A stretch of 64,000 nucleotides of DNA from Escherichia hormaechei_A (GCA_042434945.1 CP170191.1:1240001-1304000), one strand, 5' to 3'; numbered from the stretch's first letter, positions 9,813 through 21,502 are shown. Translations and numbers: made by a program. Notes: generated from the letters alone by a model not told the origin.

Positions 9813-11117
9813 TTGACTACGCCATTGAAAAAGATTGTGATTGTCGGCGGCGGTGCTGGTGGGCTGGAAATGGCAACACAGCTGGGGCATAAGCTGGGAC
9901 GCAAGAAAAAAGCCAAAATTACGCTGGTCGATCGTAACCACAGCCACCTGTGGAAACCGCTGCTGCACGAAGTGGCGACTGGCTCGCTTGATGAAGGCGT
10001 CGATGCGTTGAGCTATCTGGCCCATGCGCGCAATCATGGTTTCCAGTTCCAGCTGGGTTCCGTCATTGATATTGATCGTGAAGCGAAAACAATCACTATT
10101 GCAGAACTGCGCGACGAGAAAGGTGAACTGCTGGTTCCGGAACGTAAAATCGCCTATGACACCCTGGTAATGGCGCTGGGTAGCACCTCTAACGATTTCA
10201 ATACGCCAGGTGTCAAAGAGAACTGCATTTTCCTCGATAACCCGCACCAGGCGCGTCGCTTCCACCAGGAGATGCTGAATTTGTTCCTGAAATACTCCGC
10301 CAACCTGGGCGCGAATGGCAAAGTGAACATTGCGATTGTCGGCGGCGGCGCGACGGGTGTAGAACTCTCCGCTGAATTGCACAACGCGGTCAAGCAACTG
10401 CACAGCTACGGTTACAAAGGCCTGACCAACGAAGCCCTGAACGTAACGCTGGTAGAAGCGGGAGAACGTATTTTGCCTGCGTTACCGCCACGTATCTCTG
10501 CTGCGGCCCACAACGAGCTAACGAAACTTGGCGTTCGCGTGCTGACGCAAACCATGGTCACCAGTGCTGATGAAGGCGGCCTGCACACTAAAGATGGCGA
10601 ATATATTGAGGCTGATCTGATGGTATGGGCAGCCGGGATCAAAGCGCCAGACTTCCTGAAAGATATCGGTGGTCTTGAAACTAACCGTATCAACCAGCTG
10701 GTGGTGGAACCGACGCTGCAAACCACCCGCGATCCAGACATTTACGCTATTGGCGACTGCGCGTCATGCCCGCGTCCGGAAGGGGGCTTTGTTCCGCCGC
10801 GTGCTCAGGCTGCACACCAGATGGCGACTTGCGCAATGAACAACATTCTGGCGCAGATGAACGGTAAGCCGCTGAAAAATTATCAGTATAAAGATCATGG
10901 TTCGCTGGTATCGCTGTCGAACTTCTCCACCGTCGGTAGCCTGATGGGTAACCTGACGCGCGGCTCAATGATGATTGAAGGACGAATTGCGCGCTTTGTA
11001 TATATCTCGCTATACCGAATGCATCAGATTGCGCTGCATGGTTACTTTAAAACCGGATTAATGATGCTGGTGGGGAGTATTAACCGCGTTATCCGTCCGC
11101 GTTTGAAGTTGCATTAA
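9813..11117 (+). CDS. ndh: NADH dehydrogenase II (NDH-2)
   Basis: A 434-residue, membrane-associated FAD flavoprotein that oxidises NADH and reduces quinone without pumping protons. I chose the TTG at 9813, preceded by AAGGGGG, since it gives the conserved start [17 protein letters not shown]. It has two dinucleotide-binding Rossmann motifs: [13 protein letters not shown] for FAD near residue 10 and [17 protein letters not shown] for NADH near residue 175. The FAD-contact motif DIYAIGDCA is near residue 315. It appears identical to K-12 Ndh. It lies between damaged genes but is itself intact. Expected to be repressed by FNR. Confidence 0.96.
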
Positions 11118-11125
11118 TCGACGTA

Positions 11126-11218
11126 CACTGGCGGATGTGGCATAAACGCCTCATCCGCCCTGGACAAATGGTACGAGCGGTAGGCCTGATAAGACGCGTT
11201 AAGCGTCGCATCAGGCAT
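11126..11218. repeat. REP/BIME element of E. coli type
   Basis: Palindromic units after ndh: GGCGGATGTGGCATAAACGC facing GCGTTTATGCC-like arms, then TAGGCCTGATAAGACGCG facing CGCATCAGGC. This is the sequence class common in E. coli and differs from the GCCGGGTGGCGGC units in the rest of the window, so it supports an E. coli origin of this tract. Confidence 0.65.
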
Positions 11219-11343
11219 TCCTTCAGACTCCTCCGAATCATTAAGTATTTCCAGCCATTCCCGCGCTTTTCATCTTCTGTCTGATAGCTGCTTTTCTCCT
11301 TCGCTTGCATGATTGGCATAACTGCAAAGAAGGAGGTGTTCCC

Positions 11344-11883
11344 GTGAATAAATCAATGTTGGCGGGTATCGGGATTGGTGTCGCAGCTGCGCTGGGCGTA
11401 GCGGCAGTGGCCAGTCTGAACGTGTTTGAACGGGGCCCGCAATACGCTCAGGTTGTTTCTGCAACCCCAATCAAGGAAACGGTTAAAACACCGCGTCAGG
11501 AGTGTCGCAACGTCACAGTGACCCATCGTCGACCGGTGCAGGATGAAAATCGCATTACCGGGTCGGTGCTCGGCGCTGTTGCTGGCGGCGTGATAGGGCA
11601 TCAGTTTGGTGGTGGTCGCGGTAAAGATGTCGCCACTGTTGTGGGGGCGCTGGGTGGTGGATATGCCGGTAACCAGATCCAGGGCTCTCTCCAGGAAAGC
11701 GATACTTACACGACTACGCAACAGCGTTGTAAAACGGTGTATGACAAGTCAGAAAAAATGCTCGGTTATGATGTGACCTATAAGATTGGCGATCAGCAGG
11801 GCAAAATCCGCATGGACCGCGATCCGGGTACGCAGATCCCGCTAGATAGCAACGGGCAACTGATTTTGAATAACAAAGTATAA
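11344..11883 (+). CDS. ycfJ: YcfJ, glycine-zipper outer-membrane family protein
   Basis: A 179-residue protein with an N-terminal membrane segment (MLAGIGIGVAAALGVAAVASL) and a central glycine-zipper region (GSVLGAVAGGVIGHQFGGGRGKDVATVVGALGGGYAGNQ) typical of the YcfJ/17-kDa surface antigen family. A GTG start at 11344 follows AAGGAGG. The length and sequence equal E. coli YcfJ as I remember it. The role in the cell envelope is not well defined. A terminator follows 22 bases after the stop. Confidence 0.92.
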   Translation: MNKSMLAGIGIGVAAALGVAAVASLNVFERGPQYAQVVSATPIKETVKTPRQECRNVTVTHRRPVQDENRITGSVLGAVAGGVIGHQFGGGRGKDVATVVGALGGGYAGNQIQGSLQESDTYTTTQQRCKTVYDKSEKMLGYDVTYKIGDQQGKIRMDRDPGTQIPLDSNGQLILNNKV

Positions 11884-11905
11884 CAAGGCTGTACTCTGCA
11901 ATTTG

Positions 11906-11941
11906 GCCCCTCATTCGCTCAGGCTGAGGGGCTTTTTTTTT
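11906..11941 (+). terminator. Rho-independent terminator after ycfJ
   Basis: GCCCCTCA and TGAGGGGC form an 8-bp stem around an 11-base loop, followed by nine T. The opposite comR gene ends within 15 bases. Confidence 0.9.
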
Positions 11942-11946
11942 GCGAC

Positions 11947-12576
11947 TTATTTCACCAGTTCGGGCCATAAACGCAAAGTCGTTCCGGCAATCTGCATCAG
12001 TTTTTCCAGCGATGCACCTTCGCGTGCGCTGATCGACATCCCCTGAATAATACAATTAAGGAATTCTGCCAGATGTGTCACGTCACAGTGGGGCGGGATT
12101 TCCCGCGCGCTTGTCGTTGACATAAAAAACTGCTGCAAAGTGCGCTCTTGCATCGCATGGCGTGATTTCAACGTATTGGCGATATCTCCTGAATCTGGGG
12201 AGAGGGTGGTGCAGTTGTTGATCATGAAGCAGCCTGCCGGGGTGTCTTTGCTGGTAAAGCAGTGGCGATGGCAGCAAAATAGTCAGCCAGCGCAGACTCC
12301 ACGCTTTTCTCTTCACAAAACAGCTGTGCTTCATGCTTAGCGGCAAAACGATCGATATAGCGGTCGAGAACGGCACGAAATAACCCCTCTTTGTTGGTAA
12401 ATTCCGCGTATAGCGTGGGCGCTTTGGCTCCGGTCGCTTCGACGAGGTCCGCAAGAGAAGTCGCTTCATACCGTGTTGCCAGAACAATTTCATGGCCTTA
12501 TCAAGCGCGGCATCCCTGTCGAACACTTTTGGGCGGCACGGCTTTTCTTCGCGCAACGCGTAACATCGGTTGTCAT
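11947..12576 (-). pseudogene. comR: TetR-family repressor ComR (copper outer membrane regulator), frameshifted
   Basis: In E. coli ComR (YcfQ) is a 210-residue TetR-family, copper-responsive repressor of bhsA/comC. From the expected ATG at 12576 the product begins TTDV-RCAKKSR and shifts frame at a missing G before RPKVFDRDAALDKAMKLFWQHG (the HTH region). It shifts again several times before the C-terminal part, which is intact from about 12225 down: INNCTTLSPDSGDIANTLKS through MQIAGTTLRLWPELVK. No single frame covers the gene. Its divergent neighbour bhsA and the shared operator region are in the normal place. Confidence 0.82.
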
Positions 12577-12732
12577 GTGCCGTTGGTCCTCTGTTGTTTT
12601 GTTGAATAGTCATTATAAAAATAAACGTCTGCAACGACCAGCGGTGAATTCTGAAAAATAATTTAATTTTATCTTTATGAAATATAAGGCAAATGAAATT
12701 AATTTAACGATCATTATAAAATTGGGTTGACG

Positions 12733-12748
12733 TGTGACCTGGATCACA
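12733..12748. promoter_or_regulatory. CRP-like site between comR and bhsA
   Basis: TGTGA-CCTGGA-TCACA has both perfect half sites of the CRP consensus with the correct 6-base spacer, 75 bases upstream of the bhsA start. Confidence 0.6.
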
Positions 12749-12767
12749 TCTATCATTTACCTATCGA

Positions 12768-12789
12768 TCGTTAACTAAATAACTAACGA
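12768..12789. promoter_or_regulatory. Inverted repeat upstream of bhsA, candidate ComR operator
   Basis: TCGTTA and TAACGA arms flank ten bases (ACTAAATAAC) just upstream of bhsA. A TetR-family repressor gene is divergent, so this is a plausible ComR operator; assignment is by position and symmetry only. Confidence 0.4.
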
Positions 12790-12822
12790 CCACTACATCA
12801 TCTGCCTAAAGGTATAAAATCA

Positions 12823-13078
12823 TGAAAAACGTAAAAACCTCATCGCTGCCGCCGTTCTGAGTTCACTCTCTTTCGCAAGCTTCGCTGCTGTTGAAGTGCA
12901 ATCCACGCCAGCAGACCAGCAGAAAGTCGGTACCATCTCTGCCACTGCCGGGACTAATCTGGGCTCTCTGGAAGATCAGCTGGCACAAAAAGCTGACGAA
13001 ATGGGTGCGAAATCATTCCGCATCACCTCTGTGACCGGTCCTAACACCCTGCACGGTACCGCTGTTATCTACAAATAA
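12823..13078 (+). pseudogene. bhsA: Multiple stress resistance protein BhsA, 1-base deletion in the signal peptide
   Basis: BhsA (YcfR, ComC) is an ~85-residue DUF1471/YhcN-type outer-membrane protein linked to stress, biofilm and copper permeability. The start MKNVKT is normal, but ACC-TCATCG lacks one C (E. coli has ACCCTCATCG), so the frame meets TGA at 12859. The remaining frame, SSLSFASFAAVEVQSTPADQ to GTAVIYK-stop, is intact. Substitutions (ADQQ, ATAG, EDQ) differ from K-12. One added C near 12841 would restore the whole protein. Confidence 0.85.
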
Positions 13079-13115
13079 GCGTAACGCAACCCTCCGTTAT
13101 GCCACTGCAATAAAA

Positions 13116-13139
13116 AACGCCCTGCTGATGCAGGGCGTT
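13116..13139. terminator. Bidirectional terminator between bhsA and ldtC
   Basis: AACGCCCTGC-TGAT-GCAGGGCGTT is a 10-bp perfect stem with an A-run on its left. It serves the leftward ldtC transcript best, and bhsA as well. Confidence 0.85.
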
Positions 13140-13155
13140 TGTCGTTATTACTGCT

Positions 13156-14120
13156 TTACATTGATTGCTGAGCAACCTCATGATGCCGCGTGACATCGGT
13201 TGGCATCCCCGAGCGCGCTTCCATCGCCCGCTCCATCACCGCGCCATCGGTATTGGCATTCGTTTTAAAGCTCACCATCGAGGCATTCAGATTAATCGGC
13301 AGCGTCTGCGGATCGTCATTGATGTTTTTCGATAGCGGCTGGTGGATCTCAACCAGACGGACGCCACCCGGCTCTTCAGACACTTTTATCGGAGTGTTGA
13401 TGATATTCACTTTGGTGCCTGGGGTGACCTGGCTAAAGAGTGTTTTGATATCGTCATCCCGCAGACGAATACAGCCAGAACTTACCCGCATGCCAATGCC
13501 AAAATCGGCGTTCGTACCATGAAGCAAATAAACGCCGCCATAGGCCGCCAGACGAATCGCATGATGGCCCATTGGGTTATCCGGTCCAGCCGGCACTACC
13601 GCAGGCAACTCAATTCCCTGTGCTTTATAACGGGCGCGGATGTTTGCCGTTTGGCGTCCAGGTTGGTTTGCACGTTTGTCTGAAACGGTGGTCACCATTG
13701 TCGGTGTCAGCGTGTCACCACCTAACTGACCAATACCTATTGGATCCACGGTTACCGAATTTTTACCCGGCGGGTAGTAATAGAGACGCAGCTCCGCAAT
13801 GTTGATCACAATGCCTTCGCGCGGCGCGTCTGGAAGTAGGGTTTGCAACGGGATCGTTAACACGCTGCCCGCGCGCGGTACGTAAGGATCAACGCCGGGG
13901 TTAGCCTGTAAACAGAGCGAGAAAGCCGACGTTATATTTTTTGGCGATGGCTTCCAGAGAACCACCGTCATTTTCCACCACATGAAATTGTTTTCGCCAA
14001 CCAGACGACTGCCCGCTGGCGGCAGCGGCCAGGTGTTGGCTTTTGCCGGTAGCGCCAGCGCCACGGCAGCGGCGAACGTAAAAAACGTTTAGCCAGCGAG
14101 AAAAACGCGTTTTGAATCAT
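13156..14120 (-). pseudogene. ldtC: L,D-transpeptidase LdtC, frameshifted
   Basis: LdtC (YcfS) attaches Braun lipoprotein to peptidoglycan in the periplasm. The expected start at 14120 gives MIQNAFFSLAKRF and then leaves frame because the A-run at 14079-14085 is one base short. ALALPAKANTWPLPPAGSRLVGEN resumes in the next frame. A second, compensated shift scrambles the LysM-like segment between residues ~47 and 72 (around 13910-13985). The YkuD catalytic region is intact: HGTNADFGIGMRVSSGCIRLRDDDI, with catalytic Cys. The C-terminus is diverged from K-12. Probably a functional gene obscured by sequence errors. Confidence 0.85.
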
Positions 14121-14265
14121 CACCAAAAATCCATAATAAATATAAGGTTATTGTAATAAACAGATAAGCCTGAATTATGGATGGTGACAGTGTCGGATAG
14201 TGCAGGGAAGTGCAAAGAATTTGTAAATGTTGCAGATGGGGGCGCAGAAACGCCCCCGATTACCA

Positions 14266-17200
14266 TTAAGCGATCGCGTTCTCTTCCAGTTCACGCATAA
14301 ACTGGCGTACCCATTCGATACGCGTTTTCCGCTCACTCAAATCCTGAATAAATTTCAGGCGCGTCGGACCATCAAGGCGGTAATGCTGCGGCTGTTTTTG
14401 CAGCAAACCAATCAACCAGGCCGGATTAACGTGATTCTTCTCGGCAAATTCGATCACCCCGCCTTTCTCATTACCTTCCAGCTTCCTGATCCCCAGTTTC
14501 TGCGCTTGCTGGCGCAGACGGGCAATATCCAGCAGGGTACGCGCCGGATCTGGCAGCAGGCCGAAGCGATCGATAAGCTCGACTTTGATCTCTTCCAGTT
14601 CGTTTTCCGTTTTGGCGCTGGCAATACGTTTGTAGAACGACAGACGCGTGTTCACGTCAGGGATGAAATCATCTGGCAATAGCGACGGCATCCGCAGCTC
14701 GACTTCTGTTTGCTGGCTGGTGAGATCTTCCAGCGACGGCTCGCGTCCGGCTTTCAGTGCATCGACGGCGTTTTCCAGCAACTCCATATACAGCGAGAAA
14801 CCGATGGTTTCCATTGAGCCGCTTTGTTCTTCGCCAAGCAGTTCACCCGCGCCGCGAATCTCCAGATCGTGCGTTGCCAGCGCAAAACCTGCCCCGAGAT
14901 CTTCCAGCGAGGCAATTGCTTCAAGACGTTTTTGTGCATCGGTAGTCATCGCTTTTGGATGCGGTGTCAGCAACCATGTATATGCCTGATGATGCGAACG
15001 TCCGACGCGACCGCGTAACTGGTGCAGCTGCGCCAGACCGAAGTGATCCGCGCGTTCAATGATAATAGTGTTGGCTGTCGGGATGTCGATCCCGGTTTCG
15101 ATAATGGTTGTACAAACCAGCACGTTGAAACGTTGATGATGGAAATCATTCATCACCCGTTCCAGTTCGCGCTCGCGCATCTGCCCGTGACCGATGGCGA
15201 TCCGCGCTTCTGGCACCAGTTCTGCCAGCCGTTCGGCGGCTTTCTGAATGTTTTCCACATCATTGTAGAGATAATAAACCTGTCCTCCGCGCAAAATTTC
15301 ACGCAGGATCGCCTCCCGGACCACCATGCTGTCATACTCACGGACAAAGGTTTTAACTGCCAGACGACGGGCGGGCGGCGTGGCGATAATCGACAGGTCA
15401 CGCATTCCGCTCATTGCCATATTCAGCGTACGTGGGATCGGCGTTGCAGTAAGCGTCAGAATATCCACGTTCGCGCGCGTCGCTTTAATGCGCTCTTTAT
15501 GACGCACCCCGAAGCGGTGTTCTTCATCGACAATCAGCAGGCCTAAATCTTTAAACTTGACGTCACTTTGCAGCAGTTTGTGCGTACCGATCAGAATATC
15601 GATTTTCCCTTCCGCCACTTCCGCAAGGATTTGCGTCTGCTCTTTGGCGCTGCGGAAACGGGAGATCATTTCGATACGTACCGGCCAGTTGGCGAAACGG
15701 TCGCGGAAGTTGTCGTAATGCTGCTGCGCGAGAAGGGTGGTAGGCACCAGCACCGCCACCTGCTTGTGGTTATCTACTGCCAGGAAAGCTGCGCGCATCG
15801 CCACTTCTGTTTTACCAAAGCCAACATCGCCGCACACCAGACGATCCATTGCCAGCGGCTGACACATGTCGCTAAGTACCGCATTAATGGCCTGCGCCTG
15901 ATCCGGCGTGGTTTCAAACGGGAAGCTGTCGCAGAACAACTGATACTGCTCACGATCGTGTTTAAACGCGAAGCCCTCTTTGGCGGCGCGTTGCGCGTAG
16001 ATATCCAGCAATTCCGCCGCCACATCACGCACTTTTTCCGCCGCTTTCTGCCGCGCGCGTGACCACGCATCGCCGCCAAGTTTATGCAGCGGGGCGTTTT
16101 CTTCCGCGCCACCTGCGTAACGGCTAATCAGATGCAGTGACGACACCGGAACATACAGTTTGGCGTCGTTGGCATAGGTGAGCATCAGATACTCGCCAGT
16201 AATGCCACCCGCTTCCAGCGTGGTCATTCCGGCATAACGACCGACGCCGTGCTCCAGATGGACCACCGGCTGACCAATATGCAGTTCCGCAAGGTTACGG
16301 ATCAGTGTATCGGGGTTGATGGTGCGGCGAGAATCCTGACGACGACGGGCAACGCGTTCACCGAGCAGATCGCTTTCGCAAATCAGCGCCAGATTACGCA
16401 CCGTATCGACAAAACCATGTTCGGCAGCGCCAATCATCAGATAACGCCCACGGTCGCTGGCTTCATCAAGACGCATAATGCGTTGCGGAGCAATTTTAAT
16501 TCGTGCGAGCAGTTCACCCAGCGCTTCACGGCGACCTTCACTTTCTACCGAGAACACCACCGGACCGTCGAAAGTCTCGAGGAACTTACGCAGCGCATCC
16601 AGCGGCGCTTTTTGTTGTGCCTGAACGGCCAGGTCTGGCAGTTTCTGGAAACCTAAATTGGCATTCGCGGCTTTTGTCGGTAAATGTTCAGTTTTTAGCT
16701 GCACCCGGGGCCAGTTTTTCAGCTCTGAGAAGAGCTCGTCCACCCGCAGCCAGAGCGATTGTGGTGGCAACAGCGGGCGCATCGGATCGACGCCGCGATT
16801 CTCAAAACGCGCCAGCGTGTCAGCCTGGAAACGTTCGGCACTGGTTTCCAGATCGCCAGTATTCACGAGCAAGGTATTGGCAGGGAAATAACTGAACAGC
16901 GGCGGCAGTGGTTCGCTGAAGAACAATGGCTGCCAGTACTCGATCCCGGCAGGTAATGTGCCTTTACTCACTTGCTGGTAAATATGTTCTGGATCGCGCT
17001 TCACTTCGAAGGTATCGCGCCACTGGCTGCGGAACAGTTCAATTGCCGCTTTATCGGTCGGAAATTCGTGCGCGGGCAGCAGATTGATCGCTTCTACTTC
17101 CTCCAGCGTGCGCTGGCTGTCGACGTCAAACACCCGCAGGCTGTCGATTTCATCATCAAAGAAATCAAGACGATAAGGCAGCTCACTCCCCATCGGGAAG

Positions 17201-17712
17201 AGATCCAGCAACGCGCCGCGCGTGGCGTATTCGCCGTGCTCCATCACCTGGTCAACATGGCGATAACCGGCGCTGTCCAGTTGGGTTCGTAATGCATCTC
17301 GTGACAGGCGCTGACCTTTTTTCATCACCAGCGCATGACCGTGGAGAAAACTGTGTGGGCAAACGCGCTGCATAAGCGTATTCACCGGAACAATCAGTAC
17401 GCCACGCTGCATCGTCGGTAGCTGGTAAAGGGTGGAAAGGCGCGAGGAGATAATGTCCTGATGAGGCGAAAAACTGTCGTAGGGAAGAGTTTCCCAGTCC
17501 GCCAGGCTGAATACCAGACTGTCGGTGAACTGACGAATTTCATCGTGCAGGCGCAGGGCGTTTTGCATGTCCGGGGCAACCAGCACCACCGGCCCAGGAT
17601 GCCGCTCAGCAATTTCCGCCACCAGGGTGGCGCAGGCCGCGCCCGTGAGTTCGCCCAGCTGGCGCTGGTCGCCCGCTTTGACAGGCAAGGAGTAACGATA
17701 GTGTTCAGGCAT
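14266..17712 (-). CDS. mfd: Transcription-repair coupling factor Mfd
   Basis: A 1148-residue ATP-dependent translocase that removes stalled RNA polymerase and recruits UvrA. The start at 17712 gives MPEHYRYSLPVKAG, the usual N-terminus. The UvrB-homology module comes first, then the RNAP-interacting domain (~residues 480-545, HLEHGVGRYAGM). The RecG-like helicase carries Walker A GDVGFGKTEVAMRA (~630), DEEH box IVDEEHRFGVRHKERIKA (~730) and motif VI QLRGRVGRSHHQAY. The C-terminal TRCF domain ends EENAIA. From about residue 75 on it matches K-12; the first ~75 residues have many differences (GDQRQ, HPGPVVLVA, DSLVFS). Confidence 0.97.
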   Translation of the reverse strand: MPEHYRYSLPVKAGDQRQLGELTGAACATLVAEIAERHPGPVVLVAPDMQNALRLHDEIRQFTDSLVFSLADWETLPYDSFSPHQDIISSRLSTLYQLPTMQRGVLIVPVNTLMQRVCPHSFLHGHALVMKKGQRLSRDALRTQLDSAGYRHVDQVMEHGEYATRGALLDLFPMGSELPYRLDFFDDEIDSLRVFDVDSQRTLEEVEAINLLPAHEFPTDKAAIELFRSQWRDTFEVKRDPEHIYQQVSKGTLPAGIEYWQPLFFSEPLPPLFSYFPANTLLVNTGDLETSAERFQADTLARFENRGVDPMRPLLPPQSLWLRVDELFSELKNWPRVQLKTEHLPTKAANANLGFQKLPDLAVQAQQKAPLDALRKFLETFDGPVVFSVESEGRREALGELLARIKIAPQRIMRLDEASDRGRYLMIGAAEHGFVDTVRNLALICESDLLGERVARRRQDSRRTINPDTLIRNLAELHIGQPVVHLEHGVGRYAGMTTLEAGGITGEYLMLTYANDAKLYVPVSSLHLISRYAGGAEENAPLHKLGGDAWSRARQKAAEKVRDVAAELLDIYAQRAAKEGFAFKHDREQYQLFCDSFPFETTPDQAQAINAVLSDMCQPLAMDRLVCGDVGFGKTEVAMRAAFLAVDNHKQVAVLVPTTLLAQQHYDNFRDRFANWPVRIEMISRFRSAKEQTQILAEVAEGKIDILIGTHKLLQSDVKFKDLGLLIVDEEHRFGVRHKERIKATRANVDILTLTATPIPRTLNMAMSGMRDLSIIATPPARRLAVKTFVREYDSMVVREAILREILRGGQVYYLYNDVENIQKAAERLAELVPEARIAIGHGQMRERELERVMNDFHHQRFNVLVCTTIIETGIDIPTANTIIIERADHFGLAQLHQLRGRVGRSHHQAYTWLLTPHPKAMTTDAQKRLEAIASLEDLGAGFALATHDLEIRGAGELLGEEQSGSMETIGFSLYMELLENAVDALKAGREPSLEDLTSQQTEVELRMPSLLPDDFIPDVNTRLSFYKRIASAKTENELEEIKVELIDRFGLLPDPARTLLDIARLRQQAQKLGIRKLEGNEKGGVIEFAEKNHVNPAWLIGLLQKQPQHYRLDGPTRLKFIQDLSERKTRIEWVRQFMRELEENAIA

Positions 17713-17960
17713 GGCTATGTCAGAGTCTCTTGGGGATATACCAACAGTATTGGGGCATATCACTGATACGCAATGTCTTTATTATCCTCGATCGTTTTAC
17801 ATAAGCAAATCGTAACCGCACAAGAGGGAAAGTGCCCCCGGATGGGTAGAGGGTTCCTCAGTAATTTGAAAGCAGAAGCAATAACGTTGTCTTCAGACTA
17901 ACTGAGGGCTTTCAGCGATGCCCTGGTCCGGCTGTAAATCGCTGAGGCGTTTCCTGAAGG

Positions 17961-18231
17961 CCGGGGCGAGGCGCAGGGATGCGCCGAGAGGGCGTGGCCT
18001 GCATGGATGCAGGCTCATGCCCGACCCGATAGCCGGAAGGAATAAGCCGAGGGTATCGCGAAGCGACGATTTACCGCCGGGAGCCCGGGTTGCCAGGGTG
18101 GTGGCGAATGAGCCACCCTGGCACGTTCACCGCTCGTGCGGTTATAGAATAGCAAGGAACATAAGGTGAACGGAACGAGCACCACAGCTGTATGTTCACC
18201 CTCACCCCAGCCCTCTCCCATAGGGAGAGGG
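17961..18231. repeat. Structured intergenic element rich in hairpins
   Basis: The 567-base gap between mfd and ycfT holds a chain of inverted repeats. They are GGCGCA-GGGA-TGCGCC (17970-17985), GCCTGCAT-GG-ATGCAGGC (17997-18014), TCGC-GAA-GCGA (18056-18066), GCCAGGGTGG to CCACCCTGGC (18092-18122), CGTTCACC to GGTGAACG (18124-18172) and CCCTCTCCC-ATA-GGGAGAGGG (18211-18231). No convincing ORF is present. It resembles the multi-hairpin dispersed repeats of enterobacterial genomes, but I cannot name the family. The rest of the gap (17713-17960) shows nothing else clear. Confidence 0.6.
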
Positions 18232-18279
18232 AGCCGTCTGTGCAGGCCTTATTTTGTAGTCCGCATGGGACAGGGTTAG

Positions 18280-19353
18280 TTAGCGGGTTGTGGGCACGGG
18301 CGAAAGCCGCGCGGGAGGGGAGAAGAAAAGATCGCCAAAGAGGGCGGTTGAGAGCTTACGTGCCCCCAGCCCAACCAGCGTGCAGACGAGCAGGCTGATA
18401 AACGGGTAGACCAGAATCAGCGTTAACTCCGCCCAGATCGGCCAGTACGCCGCATTCATTTCGCGGATCAGGAGCAGGCTAAATGCCTCGATTAAAATGC
18501 GGTGGGTGGTATATATCGCGATGGTGTTTGAACCGATCACGTTCAGCAGGTTATTGGGATGAACGGCATAACGCTGCTCGAAGCTGTAAAAGAGCTTCAT
18601 GATAACCACGATTGACAGCAGAGAGAGCGGCAGAGGGACGTTAGCGAACCACAGCACCACCGACACCGCACCAGAGGCGATGAGGATCAGCCAGCTGCGG
18701 CGCAAATTCATCCCTTTCATCCACGCCATCAACTGCGCGCCGTACCATGCGCCGAGGCTGTAGTAGACCATGTTGCGCACCACGCTGTTCATTCCCCACC
18801 ACGGTAACGGCAGGAAGTTGATGGCGATGCTTGCCAGCGCCAGAAGCCCCAGCATCGGCAGTTTCCAGCGGCTCAGCAGCTTACAGAGCGTAAAGTAGAC
18901 CACTAAGGCGTACAAATACCATAGGCTTGTGCTGGCCGTGAGCATTCCCCGTACAAACCCTGAAACGGAATCGGCGTAGGCCGCATTGGATGCTGTCGCC
19001 AGCTCTCGCTCGGGGGCGAGCCAGGCATTCAGATGAGTCAGCGCCTGCCATTGCAGGACGCCCCACAGGGCCAAAACCCAGACAATGCTCCAGATCCGCT
19101 TGTCGAGACTGGTGCGCCAGTTCACCTCGTCAATATATCGACGGATCAAATAGCCGGAGATAAAGAAAAACACCGGCATACGGAACGGGGCAAGGTAAAG
19201 ATTAAAGTAGACCCAGCATTTGGCGAGCAGGCCCGATAACGGATGCTGTAGCCCGTCCAGGTGAGGATAAAAGGTGATCACCGAGTGGTAAATCACCACC
19301 AGGCAGATGCACAGACCTTTTATCTGGTTAATCCATAATGCTTTTTGTTTCAT
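18280..19353 (-). CDS. ycfT: YcfT inner-membrane acyltransferase-family protein
   Basis: A 357-residue polytopic membrane protein of the acyltransferase-3/OpgC-like family. It starts MKQKALWINQIKGLCICLVVIYHS, whose R/K-G-x(n)-H pattern is typical of the family, and has about ten hydrophobic helices (for example FRMPVFFFISGYLI). The start at 19353 matches the E. coli protein; an in-frame ATG at 19377 is possible. It differs from K-12 at roughly a third of positions, in contrast to the neighbouring lolC and mfd. The substrate is unknown. Confidence 0.88.
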   Translation of the reverse strand: MKQKALWINQIKGLCICLVVIYHSVITFYPHLDGLQHPLSGLLAKCWVYFNLYLAPFRMPVFFFISGYLIRRYIDEVNWRTSLDKRIWSIVWVLALWGVLQWQALTHLNAWLAPERELATASNAAYADSVSGFVRGMLTASTSLWYLYALVVYFTLCKLLSRWKLPMLGLLALASIAINFLPLPWWGMNSVVRNMVYYSLGAWYGAQLMAWMKGMNLRRSWLILIASGAVSVVLWFANVPLPLSLLSIVVIMKLFYSFEQRYAVHPNNLLNVIGSNTIAIYTTHRILIEAFSLLLIREMNAAYWPIWAELTLILVYPFISLLVCTLVGLGARKLSTALFGDLFFSPPARLSPVPTTR

Positions 19354-19488
19354 TGTGCGTGACGACCTTGTTGCCATAAACGAAAGGTCGATTGTTGTAA
19401 AATGAAACCCTGATGTAACGGGTAACAGTCTGTATCAGGACGATTTTCGGAAAAGGTGGAGGCTGTCTGGCGGAAGTTCAGTCAGTAG

Positions 19489-21501
<2,013 letters not shown>

Positions 21502-21502
<1 letters not shown>

